From assembly GCF_954871325.1 (NCBI RefSeq), contig NC_088779.1:17052846-17116845 (forward strand): a DNA stretch of 64,000 nt, in the 5' to 3' direction. The notes beneath the pieces were generated by a model, which saw only the letters and a program-made list of their open reading frames with translations, was not told the origin of the DNA and made no database searches. Positions 1-15,000 of the stretch are shown piece after piece. The position numbers were made by a program, and so were the translations under genes. The DNA is from Gordionus sp. m RMFG-2023 (Eukaryota > Nematomorpha > Gordioida > Chordodea > Parachordodidae). How positions within the stretch are numbered: the stretch's first letter is position 1; every line of letters starts with the position of its first letter.

Positions 1-3000
1 TGGTATTTTAGTGATTTTATAATCAACCCTAATAGGTTGACTTCCTAAGCGATTTATAGCTTGAAAGTTATCCTTGATATTTCCCTGTTTTTTTGTTTAT
101 ATGTTTTAGATCGTTAACTTAGGATTTTCCGTTATATCTAGAATTTCGATAGTTATTGATCCCACCTCCCTAACATTAATTGAGCCTATGCATTAGGGCT
201 CCAGCCTAAACCAATGCTTACCAGCTTTGAATTTATGAATGAGATTATGCATAATAACTGTGATCTGTTCATAATCCTGTCCAAGCTCATGAGAAGAGGC
301 CACCATTTCCCTATCGATGATCCATTGTTCAACATCTTCGATGTCACGAGAGAGTTCGTGAAGCGAGGTACTTTTGTTTAAATCAGCTCTCCGCTCCCAG
401 GCCATTTCCTTCAGGCCAGCATATAATTTCTCCATCTGATGCTGCTTGATGGCTATCTGATCGCTGCATAATTTCAAATATCAAATTAAATTTGCATAAT
501 ATGATACAATTAATTATAGGGTTTTGAATATTGACTGTAAGATTCTTAAAAATATAATAATTTTCATATAAAAATGATGAATATATTTATTTAACCTCTG
601 AGGGTGATTTTGTTGAATAAATTTTTCTGCTCTGTCTCCTAAATCACGTATAGTGTCAGCATAATTATCGATCAAATGTTCTGTATTTGAATGTTTTTTA
701 AGAAGATTAGCGACTGATGAGTTATCCTTGCCTCTTTCACCAGTTATCATATAAAGCTCCTGTTCACTCATCCATGCTTCGGCTTCTGATACATCATAGT
801 AATACTAATAAAATATTAAATACATTATAATAATGGTTGGATATGGTCTAATATTTTTCTTTCAAATTTATCGAAGTATTATGGCGTTATAATATTGATT
901 TATAATGAATTGAATCGTTATGATGAAAATTTATAATGAATTGAATCCTTATAATGAAAATTTTTATGAGGTGTTATTCATATTAGCTATTTACTTTAAT
1001 CATTTTAAATTGTTATCAAGAACTAAAAACTCTTATAGTAGTTATGAATTATGATAAACTTAAAACTTAATTTTTATTACAACAAGGCAATAATAATGTA
1101 ATGATATTTAAATCTTATTACCTGTTGTGCTTGTAAAGAAACACTGAGCTTTTTATCCCTGTTATTAATATTATCCTTTAGCTCGTTTAATTTATCCATC
1201 AACTCATTTACCAATTCCTGAAATTCTTCCGCCTTTTCGGGTATGGCATTTTTAAGTTCTCGTCCCCTTTCGCATAATGACATTATTCTAGGCTCATGTC
1301 CGTTTACCTCTGATCTCAATGTCTTCAATTTAATTCCAAAAATTTTAAATTAAATGGTTGGAAAAATAACCATATATAAATTTATTTAAATTACAGAGGG
1401 ACCAGGAAATGTAAAAATGCCCGTAGCCGGGGTGGGGGGATATTTTTTATAAGATATAAAAACTAATTTTAAAGGCAAAATTTTGGGTTAGAAAATAAAT
1501 TTTTTGAGGGGGGTTGGTAATTCTTTCTGTAGTTATGTGGCTATACCAAAAATGGATATATTTTTAAAATTTGCATGTTTTCAATTTTTAAGGCCTATTC
1601 CTAATCTGGGCTAGCGTTCGACTATAAGATTTATTAGTTATTAAAAAAATTATTGATTCATCGCCTAATCTAGGTTCAGGCGTAAGCTAGAGTTAACTCA
1701 TTTTAAAGATATGCTCAGTATTAAAATAACTTAAAGTTATCAATTCTCTTGTTATGTACTTTTTTATTTATTCTGGACACAATTGAAAAATAATGTAAAA
1801 CTTTGTTTTTAGTTAAATAGGCTGTAAATTTTATACAAATCAAGATTTTCTAGCTTACCTAGATCCCGAGTTATAGCCTTGCACTCTTGATAAAGAATTT
1901 AATTTAATAAAAAAAGATTTGATTGAAAAATCACAAATAATTAGTGCTGTAGAGTAGCGTCTCTATTTTTTTAAGACAAAATAGTTATTCGTTACTTGTT
2001 TCAAAATCTCACGAGTAGAGTAACGGTAACGCAAAAGTTACTCTAAAAAATTTTTAAAAAAAATATGGAAAAAATATTTTTTATATTATATATTTTTTTA
2101 AAATTTTATAAATAATATAAGCCGTTTTTATTTCATCTCAACCCCCAGTTCTTCATTTTTATTTTATTTATTATATTGTTGTTTATATATTCAAGATTGC
2201 TAATCTAATTAAAATTGAATCAATCAAGGCATGTTAATTTATATTCTTATTATCCAGCAGCTCAAATCTAAAAAGACATAAAGGTAAAAATATGAATTTA
2301 GATTAAATTCTGATAAATATAAAAATATTATATTTTCCTTTTTTGATAATAAGTGGTTTTAATTTAAATTTACTATATTAACTATTTTAAATAAAGTTTT
2401 TAATTATATTTAATCTGGTTGTGATTTTATGTGAATATAATTTAAAAAATTAAATTCTGACAAAATTTGAAATAATAAAATTATTGATATTATTGGAATA
2501 AGAAGTGAGAAAAGACTAACATCTAGCATGATTTTAAATATTATTATATCATTGAACTCAGAATTAAATAAATTTTTTGGCCATCATTGCCGTGAATTCA
2601 GTCGTAGAAAACTCTTCTTGTATTTAGGGTCTCAGAATCAGGGATGTGAACCCGGACCCGGAACCCTCCTGGACCCTAGTATTTTGGCTGAACCGGACCC
2701 GGACCCTTTTAAAAAGTGGAGGGTCCAAGGGTTCAGGGTGTTAAAAATTTTTAACTTAAAATTTATTTTTTTAAAAATTAATGTAAAAATATAATTTTTA
2801 AAAAATAATATAAAATTTTTATAATTTTATTAATTTTTAAAAAAATAATATAAAATTTTTATAATTTTTATAAAAATAATATAAAATTTTTATAATTTTA
2901 TTAATTAAATAATATAAAATTTTTATAATTTTATTAATTTTTAAAAAATAATGTAAAATTTTTATAATTTTATTAATTTTTTTCGTGGAATCTCCCTAAA

Positions 3001-6000
3001 AAATAGTCACTTTAAAACTATAATTGATAAAGCAAGGGATGTTGTAAAATATTTAAGAATTCCCACAATTGTTAGAATATTAAAAACCATGAAAATGTAA
3101 ATGGCAATTTTAGATTGCACAACACGTTGGTCCTCTATATGTATGATGCTAGAGCGATTATTAAGTTTGAAAGATTTCTGTAATGATTTTATCACAGAAG
3201 CATGTGAAATCATTTTGTCAGAAGATGATTGGAATCAAGTAAAAGAGCTTATTAGTGTGCTGGTTCCTTTTAAAATAAAAACATTACGAGTGCAAGCAGA
3301 ACAATTATGTTTATCGGATTTTTATGGCATATGGTTAAGATGTCGATTAGAGTTAGGGAGATTAACAAGTTCTTTTTCAAATGAAGTATTAGAAAATACG
3401 AAAATAAGGAGCAACAATATTTACAAAATAGTGTTGTATATGCTTCGATATATTTAGACCCGCGATATCAGGTTTTATTAAGTAGTGAGCAAAAACAAAT
3501 GGCTATAGACCATCTTGATGGCATACCCAAAACTCTATTATTTACAATACATTGGTGGTTACAACAATATCTACTGGTTGTAGCGATAACATTGATAATG
3601 ATAACGATATTGATGATCTGGAAATTTTAATATTAGATAAATAAAAAAAAATATTAAATTATCATCTGATAGAAAGGAGCAAAAAATATCTATTGTATCT
3701 TTAATAGAAAAGTTCTCGGAAGTTATGAGAATAAATAGAGATGCAAACATTTTAAAATTCTGGGAGGAAAATTCTTCAAATATACTTCTAGAATCGTCAT
3801 GGCTGTACCGGCGACATAAGTACAATAATTTATGTATTATAAAAATGACTATCTATTTTAGGTAAGCGTAGAAAGTGGATTTTCATCGTTGACTAATTTA
3901 CGTGGAAATCTGAAGGATGATATTTTAGAAGATATCATGATTGTGCGATTGAATAAAATATTTAAAATATAAATTCTCATTTCGAATTTTAAATGTGTAT
4001 ATATATTAAAGTATAATAAAAAATGAATGAAAAAAAGTCTTATTTTGAGTCTTTATTTTTATGTTTCCTCTGAACCCGGACCCGAACCCTGGACCCGGGT
4101 CCTTTTTAAATTTATTACCGGACCCGAACACGGACCCTTTTTTTTTGTCGAAGGGTTCACATCCCTGCTCAGAATTTGGTAAAATCATAAATATCTGAAT
4201 TTTTTCATTTCGAGAATGTTGCTTTAAATTTATTTTTCAATTGCTAAATTATTTCACACTCATCGATAATTAAAATATCCTCTGAAATTTTCAAAACCTA
4301 TTTCTTAATTAATGCTAACTTTATCGTTAATAATTTATTCTGTTCAATCATAAAGGAAGTTCGTTTCTTAGTCCTTCACAGCGTATATGTTTATCAAAAT
4401 TGTTGAATTTTAAGAACGAAGTAAATATATTACAGAAATTAACAAGAGCCAACCACCCCCCCCCCCGCCTTCATAAAATATTTTATAAATAGATTACAAT
4501 TAATGCTCCCTCAAATATTTATTGCAAATTTTTACGGCACATTTATTAATTAGTCCGTATATCTTTTATAAAATTTGAGGTAAAAAAATAACAATTTGAT
4601 TCTATGATTTTCGATTTTTTTAAACAATATAACACTACATAACTTTAAAGGCCTATCATTAGACTATATAAAGAAATAAAATGACGCTTCTAGCTCAATT
4701 ATATCCAAAATTAAAGGGAGAGCATTTTATCCAAAATTCTCCATTTTTTTGGTCTTTAGAGGCCCGTATCTCAAGCGCTGTTTGGGGTTGCATAAAAAAT
4801 CCTCTTAGTTATAATATATACAAACTCTAGTAAAAATTTTAGAAAAATCTGAGGGGGTCGGGTTGAAGCTCATGTTGATTTGGCATGGATTCACCATATA
4901 TATATACTTATGATTAATTGTGATTTTTTAGTTTTGTATATTTAAATTTAAATTTATTTTTAATATTAAATAAAGTCTTGTTTCTTCAATTTATTAAAAG
5001 AAATAAAAATTGAACTAATTTATTTCTTACCAAGTCCACACTTTTATAAAATGGGTGAAAAAATTAAATTAAATAGATAATGGTCTAAATAAAATAAATT
5101 AAGAGGTTCCTAGACAAGATCGAAGGGTTACCCTGGATTTTGAAAGATAACTCCGGATTTAGGCGAGCTAAAGCTTTAAACTTGGATTTGGGTAAAATTT
5201 ACAAGTGAAATGCAAAGTTGTATTCATTTTAAAATTGGTTTCCAAAAATTGTGTTATTATATATAAAGGCGTTTAGAGTAATGAAAGGATATTATTTAGT
5301 AAAGCTAAAACATTCTTTTAAAGTAACCTGGTTTTTCTTTTGCAACCCTTGGACAGACACGAGGCTATTGCCGTAATTGTCACTGGAGGCCTGAGGAAAT
5401 TTTTCGTCTAGCCATAGTTTTTCATCCTCTACATCACGTTGGAATTGAAATATGTCTTTTTGCTTCTGCAATCGCATTTTCCTCTCTAAGAGAGGTCCTT
5501 CTAATGTTTTAAATTTACGTCGCATGGATTCTTGAACCACCACGGGGGTCGAAACTGAGGAAGTGGCGTGACCTTTATAATCGAATGAATAAAATAAAAT
5601 ATGACAAACTAAATTTTACATAATAAAATAGAAAAATAATTTTAATTAACAAAAGTCAAGTATTAGTTACAATTTTTAAATTTAATAAAAGACATATAAT
5701 GAAGGGAAAACTTTTGCTTAAGCAAATGATCCTGGATAATAAAATCATTAGTCTACATTATTTTTTTTATTTATACAATCACAGAGCTAAACATAAACAA
5801 GTACATTCAAAAAGGTAATAAGTTAAGTTACTAATTAAATTAGTCAATAGTTTAATTATATTATAAAATTAAGTAGTTATAATATAAGTTATTTTAAATC
5901 ATTTAAATAGTGCATCATTTTTTAATTTTGAATATATACAATTTATTTGTATAAAAAAATAAATCAACTGAAGAGAAATACCGCGATAGAATATATTTAA

Positions 6001-9000
6001 TTGCACTGATTATTTTTTATAAAAATTCGGGCTTTTAATTTTTATTTGCATTAATAATAAACTATTTTTAAGATTTCCGTCTAAATGACAGGCTATATTC
6101 TCCGGAAAAATAAGCTCCCATAAAGTAAACAAACGTTCTATGGAAGCACTTAATATCAAGACAAAACAAATCTATATCAAAAAGTAATATTAAATTTGTA
6201 TGTTATTCTTGGATTGTTTAAAATTTTCAGACCATTATAAACAAAAAAAATATGTCATTTTAGGTTAAAAAAAATGGATATGATCAAATAATGTTTATTT
6301 TGGCCTTGATTCAATTGCCTAGAATTAATGTTTTCATTATCTTTAGCATTTTCATTTTTTGCTCTATTTCTTTATAGACTTATCCATGGCCAGTCAGTTT
6401 TATATAGATGGAGAATCAACAATAATGTTAACATCATAAAGATCATGGAACTTATATAAACATTATATTATCAATTTATAAATAATTTAAGTTTTTTTTT
6501 ATATAATACTAACAAACATATAAAATTTTAAAGGTCAGTGTTTTAATACTAGCATATCTTCCAGGAATATAAGTATCTGTGTTATTGATGGTCGCATCAT
6601 AACCCTGATAAATGTATTTTTCACCTTTATAAACTTGTTGAATATTTTAATTTTTAAATTGTAAATTTTTTATAAAACTTTAAATTTATACAATATTTTT
6701 TAAAAAAACAGGTCCATGTGTTGGAATCTATCCAATTTTAATTCATCACATAATAAATCAAATTCTGGCATTTTATCTAAAAAATGGTAATATTATGTAA
6801 GGTTTATATCTCATCTTGTTGTAAGGGGATATGGTAGTTAAGAATTTAATATCTTTTTAATTATTTCAAATGATGGCTCTTTTATCCTAATATAGTTTTT
6901 TCTAGTTTACATCTATAGACAAAAAATCTTTTGAAATAATTAATTTTAGATGAAATTTTTACATGATAGAATTTTAATTTTTATTAAAATATTTAATCAT
7001 TTATATGTAAATTAAATTTTATAGCAAAGTTTAAAGACTCTTCTACTTGGGTAAGTTTTATGAGTATTTATTATATCTAGATATCATCAATCATGATTTG
7101 TCAATTTAGAGCTAGCGGGGCTTTCTAAACCATACACGTCAATTATGGCAGTTAATAATGAAAAAATTTTTAAGGCAATTTCATGACTGTTTATGATTGG
7201 TATTTATGAATGCTAAAAAGTCACAATCTCTCCTTAAGATACTAATTTTTTATATCCAAAAGTTTATTAAATTAACCAAAATTAAACTTCAATTTTTATA
7301 TATAATTAGCTTCAATTTATAATTATTATTTTGAACATTACAACAATAAAATTATTCTATACGTATCATTATTAATAAATAAAAATGGATTTCAATTTAT
7401 TATAGCCTAAAAAAACCAACGGTTGAGGAAGCATCTTAAGTGGTTTTCCTCACCCCGCTATTGGAGCTTGTTGGACAAAATTTTCACTTTTACAAAAAAC
7501 AAAATTAAAAAAAATGATTAAATGTTAAATTTTTTTAAAAGGCAGTTTTATAGAATATAGTTTTAGGTATCTAATCATATATATTTTTTATATCATTTAA
7601 AAAATACCAGGAGCTATAGCTAATTTTATAAAATCGATTTGACTAACCCCAGTCTCCCCTACTTTCTATAATCAACATTCTCTAAAAGGATCTTATTGCC
7701 ATTAAGTTTACTGTATGACAAATACATATTCGGTACCTGAGAAGGTAATAGAAGTTATTTAAATCATAATCAGTTAATCCAGAAGAAGACATTATACCTT
7801 CTATTTAGATATATTCAATATATATAATTAAAGAATACGAAGATATATAAAGTAAATAGGTTAGCATACCAAAATGTTTGCTGTGTGATCTGTTATTATA
7901 CATTTTGAGATACTATGCTCCTTAATAATAGCAGTTAAGCCTTTGTTGAGTAGAATATATGTAAACCTGCTCTGAAGTCTTTGACAGATTAAAATAGTTG
8001 AGCGTTTTTAAAAATTAATCATATCTATCCAATGCACTGATACACAAATATACAAGCTATTATTTACTTAATAAAATCAAAATATTTTTCTAGGCTTGGC
8101 TAAGTTATTTTACATTTAAGTCCATTGTTATGGTAATACTTTTAGAAGGGGGTGGTGCAATTTCTATTTCGTTATTCTAAATCATTTGATTGTCATTCAT
8201 CAAATTAGGAGCCCACTAAAATTCATATTATATTCTGTATCAAACTGATTAATTATAACCAATTATTCACATAAAATATAAAAAAGGCACACATACCAAA
8301 TCAGACATTTAATCCTTTAATTTAAAATAAAATATTAATAGTTAAATTAATTATTGAATATATTTATTAAGATATATAGAATAAATATTTTAAAAAATAA
8401 CTAGTTACTTATGGCAGTTACATTCCAAAAAATACAGTTAATAGTTGCAACAGTAACTGATTACAAGTAACTAGTTACTTTAGCAACACTAAATCACATC
8501 TTTCTTCATATTTTTCTATACAATATTATATTTAATGTTACATAAATAATCTATTTATTCTAAAGGCTAAAATAAATAAATATGATGTAACAAACAATTA
8601 AAATTCTGACAAACCTTCCGATATATCAGTCCTGCCTGAGTCGACGACGCTATAAGCTAATTGAGGAATAGGTACTGCGGAAATGGGAGAAACGGTCTCG
8701 AGTATACTTTCATCTTCTTCAATGGCTATAGATTCCCTGATAGGAGGGTAATCATCTCTATCAGATGATCGCGCTAATTGGAGTTCTTGAATTTGATACT
8801 TTTTCTGATCCATTTGTTTCTCGATTTCATCCTGTTGGCGAAGCAATATGTTCACGGAAGTCAGGTCGCGGCCAAAATCTTGACTCGGTATGACTCTATC
8901 TTCTAGCTCCTGAGTCCACTGATCGATATCCTGGCAAGTTTGTTCATAAATAACCTTGGTTGGTTAAAATAATTGATAATTATATTACACTTGAATAAAT

Positions 9001-12000
9001 AAATTCGTGATTATATTCAAATTTTTATAGTTAAATATGATTTCAGAATAAGAAGATTCTTGTTTTGAAAAGACTTTGCTTTAAAACAATCTTATATAAT
9101 AACCTTTTTGTTGGTTTCAAATATTTTGCTCCCCTTTCTCTTAGTAGCTCTTTCAAGCTCATTCCAATCCTTTTGTAATCCATCGAAAGAATCATCGACT
9201 ATGTTTTTATAACCAGGATAAATTTTAGTAAAATTTTCACATGCTTTTTTTACATCATCCAACCTATCTCTATTGGCTCGAACTTCTGCAGCAAACACTT
9301 GATGGCGAGTCCACTTACTATGTGCCGTTTTCGAGTCCCTTTATATTTATATAAAAATATTGTTTTATCTTATTGCAATACACATATAATATATAATAAT
9401 TATACTTATAATATCAATAAATACCTATAAGTATCATCGCGCGCTACTCTAACTTTATCACTAACCCATTCACCAAGGTCGGACATTTGTTTAAGTAGTA
9501 TATGCAGTTCTTTCAGGTCCTTTAATTCTGATAATTTTTGTGACAACCTATTTCTATTAGACTCAAGTCTTTTATTCAAGACTTCTGCTTTCGGCAACAC
9601 AACATCTACAGCTGACCCAATTTGTAAATCTTGACTAATATTTTAAATATAATGTATATATAAACTGTATTTTAAATAAATATGTTAATTATATTTGAAA
9701 TGCAAAATTAATTTTATAAATCTTTAATTGATTTATTAATAAAATTTTAAAAAGCTAACTCTGTGGCAGTCAGTTTTTCGGCAAATGAAAATAACGTTGC
9801 CATTTTTTCGGCACCGACATCCATGTTAGGTTTATACATATCAATTTCTTTAATTAAAGATTCAATCTGGTCGAGTGATGTGACTGGGGCTTCCTCCAAC
9901 GTTGTCAAAAATCGATCTTCTTGATTTAAAAGCTGTTCCACTTGTTTAGCATCTCGAGTATAGATTTGATAATTTAGATTGTCAGAGAGAAATCGTTGTC
10001 TATTGTCCCACATATCTAATAGTTCATTCCACCCAGAATCCAAGGCGTTTAGTCGTTCCCTCAAAAACATATATTGAGGATCAGTTTGACCTAATAAAAA
10101 CAAATAATTATTTTATATCTCTATGTAATATTATCATTCAATATTCACTAATAAAACGAAAAATTTTTAAGGATTTTTTGTGTACTAACATTCTTGAAAT
10201 TTTTAAAATAAATAAGTAATATAAAAATATCATGTTTATAATATCATCATGCAACTTGTATGTTGTTACCAAAAAATTTTCAACCATTATTAAACAAAAC
10301 TAGTCAACTCATGTCCATATAATTTGAAGAAAAATATCAGTTCCAATTTTGCCAAAAATGGACTAGTTGCACTTGTGGTTATGAATAAAAAATTAAAAGA
10401 AAGTGTGTAGATATACCTTCTGTGACCCTTTTTCCCATGCGAACCATGTTATCACGGTCGGCGGCCCGGGAATCAATATCATCACGAATGGCCCTGTGTT
10501 TGGCTAAGAGATTTTCAGCTTGAGCCAGTGAATTAGGAGCGTCTCCCGAAGCTACGGCCCGTTGAGTTGAACCAAGCCAAGATTGAAAGTGATCAACATC
10601 GGCCAGGAACCTTTTAATAGGGAAATGATTAAAAATAATTCAAAATAATTGTATAGTTTGTTAATAAATTTTATTAAAATGGAAAGCAATACACCATTTT
10701 TTAATAGTTATTTGCAGGTAATCTGAAATGTGAACTATTGATCTTACACTAAAAATAAAAAAAATTTAAGTAGAACCTCTGCAGATCTCCGTGTTCAGCT
10801 AATTTGGCGTCCCGTGCCCTAACCAACTCGGCCAGACGGTCCCACGTGACGCGCATGGCTGATAAGTCTTTTTTAAGAGCTGTAGATCGAGCTGTGGATT
10901 CCGCCGCAGGAGGTTGTTGAACTTGTTTAGCTTGCTGTTGCTCCATGTCCTGTGCCTCGTTTTCGAGGGAGTCCATCTATTATTTAAAACATAGACAATC
11001 AAAATATTATTGTTCGATAAAAACCACGTTTAAGAATTTTATCGTTTTATCTTTAGTGGAGTAAAGAAATTGTGGTCATTAACTTCGAACTATTCTCAAA
11101 GATTTTATAATACTCTATTATCCAAAACATTTTATAGGGTTCAAAACCAAGATGTTTAAAATTTTTATAATTCCCATTTTTAATTATATTCCTTTAATAT
11201 ATTATTGCCTTATTCACTTTTTTAAGCATTATATTAGTATATTTTTTATAAAGCATTTCCTATTTTTTTAGATATTATTATGAATGATTATTGAATAATA
11301 AAGCCATATATAATTATAATTAATAATAGAAAAAAAATCAAAAGATATAATATTAATAAAAAATAATCATTTTAATTCTTCTGTATGGATAATAATTAAA
11401 ACAAATAAGAATGCATTATAGAAAAAATATGTTTAACCCAATACAATATAGCATTGTATTGGTCAGCCGACAGATAACTCACTACCTTTAACCCTCGTTA
11501 TCTAAGAAGAGATTGCGAGCTAAAATATGCATAATAAAAATTTCCATCAAAATTAATAGGTAAATGAAAAACCACTTATTTCAAACTATTGTCATGTAAT
11601 AAATGAGAAAGATATATTCTAACATCGGAAAATATAAATAGATTTGACTCTTAATACGAAAAAAATTAAAAAATTAGCTCAAAAATATTAAATTCCATTT
11701 TATAAATAATAGTAAGATCTATTAAATGTCCTTTATTCTTTTTTATTTTTTCATATAATTTATTTTGAATTTTTAAATGTTCAATAAATATCACTAGAGG
11801 TAATTTTAAAAAAATTGAGGATATTTGTTTACAAAAATAAGGCCCCCCCAACCAGATTTAAGATATTTAACTACTATTTTCATAGTAGCAAAAAAAGATG
11901 TGCACTGAAATATATTTAGGTAGAACAAATTACCTTAGCTTTAATGGCATTGAGATCTCTTTCCATCAAACTCAATCGACGTTGTAACTTCATAACACTG

Positions 12001-15000
12001 CCTAAATCGTTACCAAACTCTTCTGTTTCCTCTAAAGCCTTAGTCTTATCCAATATCCAGGACTTAAGGAAATGTATAAAAATAATTGGTAAAATTTAAA
12101 TTACAAATGAATGTTTATATAAAAATATAATTTTTTAAAATATTTTATCTATTCTAATCAGAGACCTGCAGATCAGGCTTAGAATGGGCTGAAAAATAGT
12201 ATGATTTTAAAAATTTAGGCCAGACCAGGATTAATATATATTTTAAATAATAAAAAATCTAACAAGCAGATTTGATTTTATTTATAAAATTATATCAATT
12301 AATCAGTTCGAAAATAATGTTTAAGGAGTGTTTGATCTTCATTTAATGGTCATATTTCTTATTTACCTATGAAACAATTTGCAAAATTATTCAAAATAAG
12401 AATTCCAGGCTGAGTTAAAAAATAGACATCGGGAACTGGCCAAATTTTTTAATTTCGAACTAGTTGTTGAAAATAAAAATTTTTAAAATTTGGGCTTAAA
12501 ATTTTGATTTCTATAGGTCTTTAATAATAAGCATTCCATTGATCATTAATTTTATCATATATCATAATTTAAAAAAATTAAAGTTATTTGCAGCTTTAAA
12601 ATATTCATAATTCAATAAATATTTACAATTGTTTCTTGGCATTCTAGATGAAATGTTTGCACACCATATGCATTGTCAAGATCTGACTTTTTCTTATCCA
12701 CAACGTCCCGCAATTTACTCCATCTATAAGTTTTAAGATTGTTTAGATTCAGGTTATTTACATGCAAATATAAAAGAGTAGAAGATTAAATACTTCTTAT
12801 TTAGTTCAGTTTGTTTAGCCAATATTTCATCCGAATTTGGATGGTCAACCTGCAAGAGTTGTCGCGCTAATTGATTGACACATGCAACGCGAGAAGCGGA
12901 ATTGTTCATTTCTTGTTCAAAGCTATCAAATCGATGTTTCATAACTTCCAAAGCTTCAATATCATCTTTTGTCGGTACCACTGAATATAACATTTTTTCC
13001 TTTTCATTTTGTTATGCATTTTAAAAGAGATTTAATCTATCATATTATTTTGCATTATGTCATGATATTTTTATGTTAATAATTTGCATTGTGTGATAAT
13101 TAATTATCTTCTGACCTTAAAAATTTAAAATCATTAATCATTGGCTTCAAATCAAAAGTTTTAATTTTTTGAACATCCCCAGATTATTTTAAAAATTTTA
13201 GTTGTAAAAACCTTTATTAGCACTTATAGTAACAAAACAAAAAATGTCACTTCAATCTTTTTTAAAATCATTTAATAAGCCCCCTCTATCATAATTTAAA
13301 AAATTTAATTTTCAAGCACCTATAAAAGCAGTGACGCCTCTGAAAGTATTTAGCACCTCTAATATTCAAGAGTAGATAAATTTGTGTTATATATATAATA
13401 TGTTTATATAATTCGTAAAATTTACATAAAGATTTAAAATTACAAACTTTTTCTTCTATCCAAGCCTGAACTCCATCAACTTCATTATACAACTTGTAAA
13501 GCGATAAAGCATCTAAAAGTCTTTGCTTGCGTAACTTAGACAACTCCAATAATTCTTGATAACGCCATTCAATACTTTTAATTCTTTCTAAAACTTCTGG
13601 GGCATCTCGATCCTTAATAATATATAATAAAAGATGTATAAAATTATGGTCTAAGATATATATTCATAAATAAATCAAATTATGACGAAACCTGAAGATC
13701 GAGAGCCAAAGCCTGTTCCCTCAAGGCCTCGACAGTAGAAGCAAATTGCTTGAGACCTTCGGCGACGGATGCATGTTTCTTAAGCTGGGCTTGTACGCCA
13801 CTCTCGTCTTCCGTGCCAGTGGTCGAGGCAGATAAAACGCGGAGAGTTTCGAGTTGATAAGCATCACAATCGTCTGCTTCCGCAAACCATGAGTAAAAGT
13901 CCGAGGCCCTTGCAAGACGGGCACGACGGCGCGCACACGCATCTTTTGTTACGCAATTCCACAGAATCTCAAGATCATGGCATCGAGCGCTTATTGGTGT
14001 AGAATCCAAGTACACAGGGTCAGAGACTGAGTTTGATCGTACAAGTGCCGAACCTAACTCCACTACACGACGCAATTGAGCCTAGGTTGAGGATGTTAAT
14101 AAATAATAAAAATTAAACATCACCAGAAAAATATCATAGGGAGGAAAAACCACCAAATCTCCGAAAATAAGCCCCAGAAACCTGTCTTCTTGATGGAAAT
14201 TAAGGCCTGATTTGAGATAGAGTTGAAATTAATTAATTGTGATTAATTTTACTGAAACTAGGCAGGATAAGGCCTGACAGGTAACTGAGGGTAAGAGTTA
14301 TATGAACGCTAAAGTAAAGAGATACGATTAAAGGATAGAGAGATATGGGTTAAGATAGTTGTTAAAAGCCAAAATTTTTACAAATTTTAATCAAAGGAAT
14401 TTAATGAAAATATGGTTTAATCAAAGAACTAATTGCACTGAAAAAAATACACCAAATAATTATTTGCATTGAAAAAAAATTTATTATATATTTGCACCAA
14501 AAATTATAAATATTTTTTTTTCATAAAAATCTGAGTTTAGGAAGACCTGCGCGCCACACAATTCTCTCCACGCCGGAAAGACCGTCGATTAAGATGAGAC
14601 GCGCCACCCTGATAGCCACCAATTATTATGGCGGCGGCGTGGCGCGTGAAGTTTCTAAATGATATTTAATTATATGTATATTAAATTATTATTAAGACAT
14701 AAATTGTATTAGTATATAATAGATACATATCATTTAATCATTCGTTCATACATATATTTTATATTTCAATTGCAAAAATTTAATTTAATGGACCTACACG
14801 TTTTAACACATCCATTAATATAATTAAGAAATAACAACTATGGATTTGGAATGTGCAATTGCCTGCAATCAATTAAAGAGACTGCCTATCTTTTAGCACA
14901 GCATATTTATTATGTTAGAAGGCATCCTCGGTGTCATTAAAGAGTCCTATGAATAATGTGCTAAATAAAATAGGAAAACAATCTACAAACTATTCGAATA

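Noticed and set aside
13721-13942. Open frame on the minus strand overlapping spectrin exon 13
   Set aside because: It is an alternative frame of a GC-rich exon; the spectrin frame joins in phase with both neighbours.
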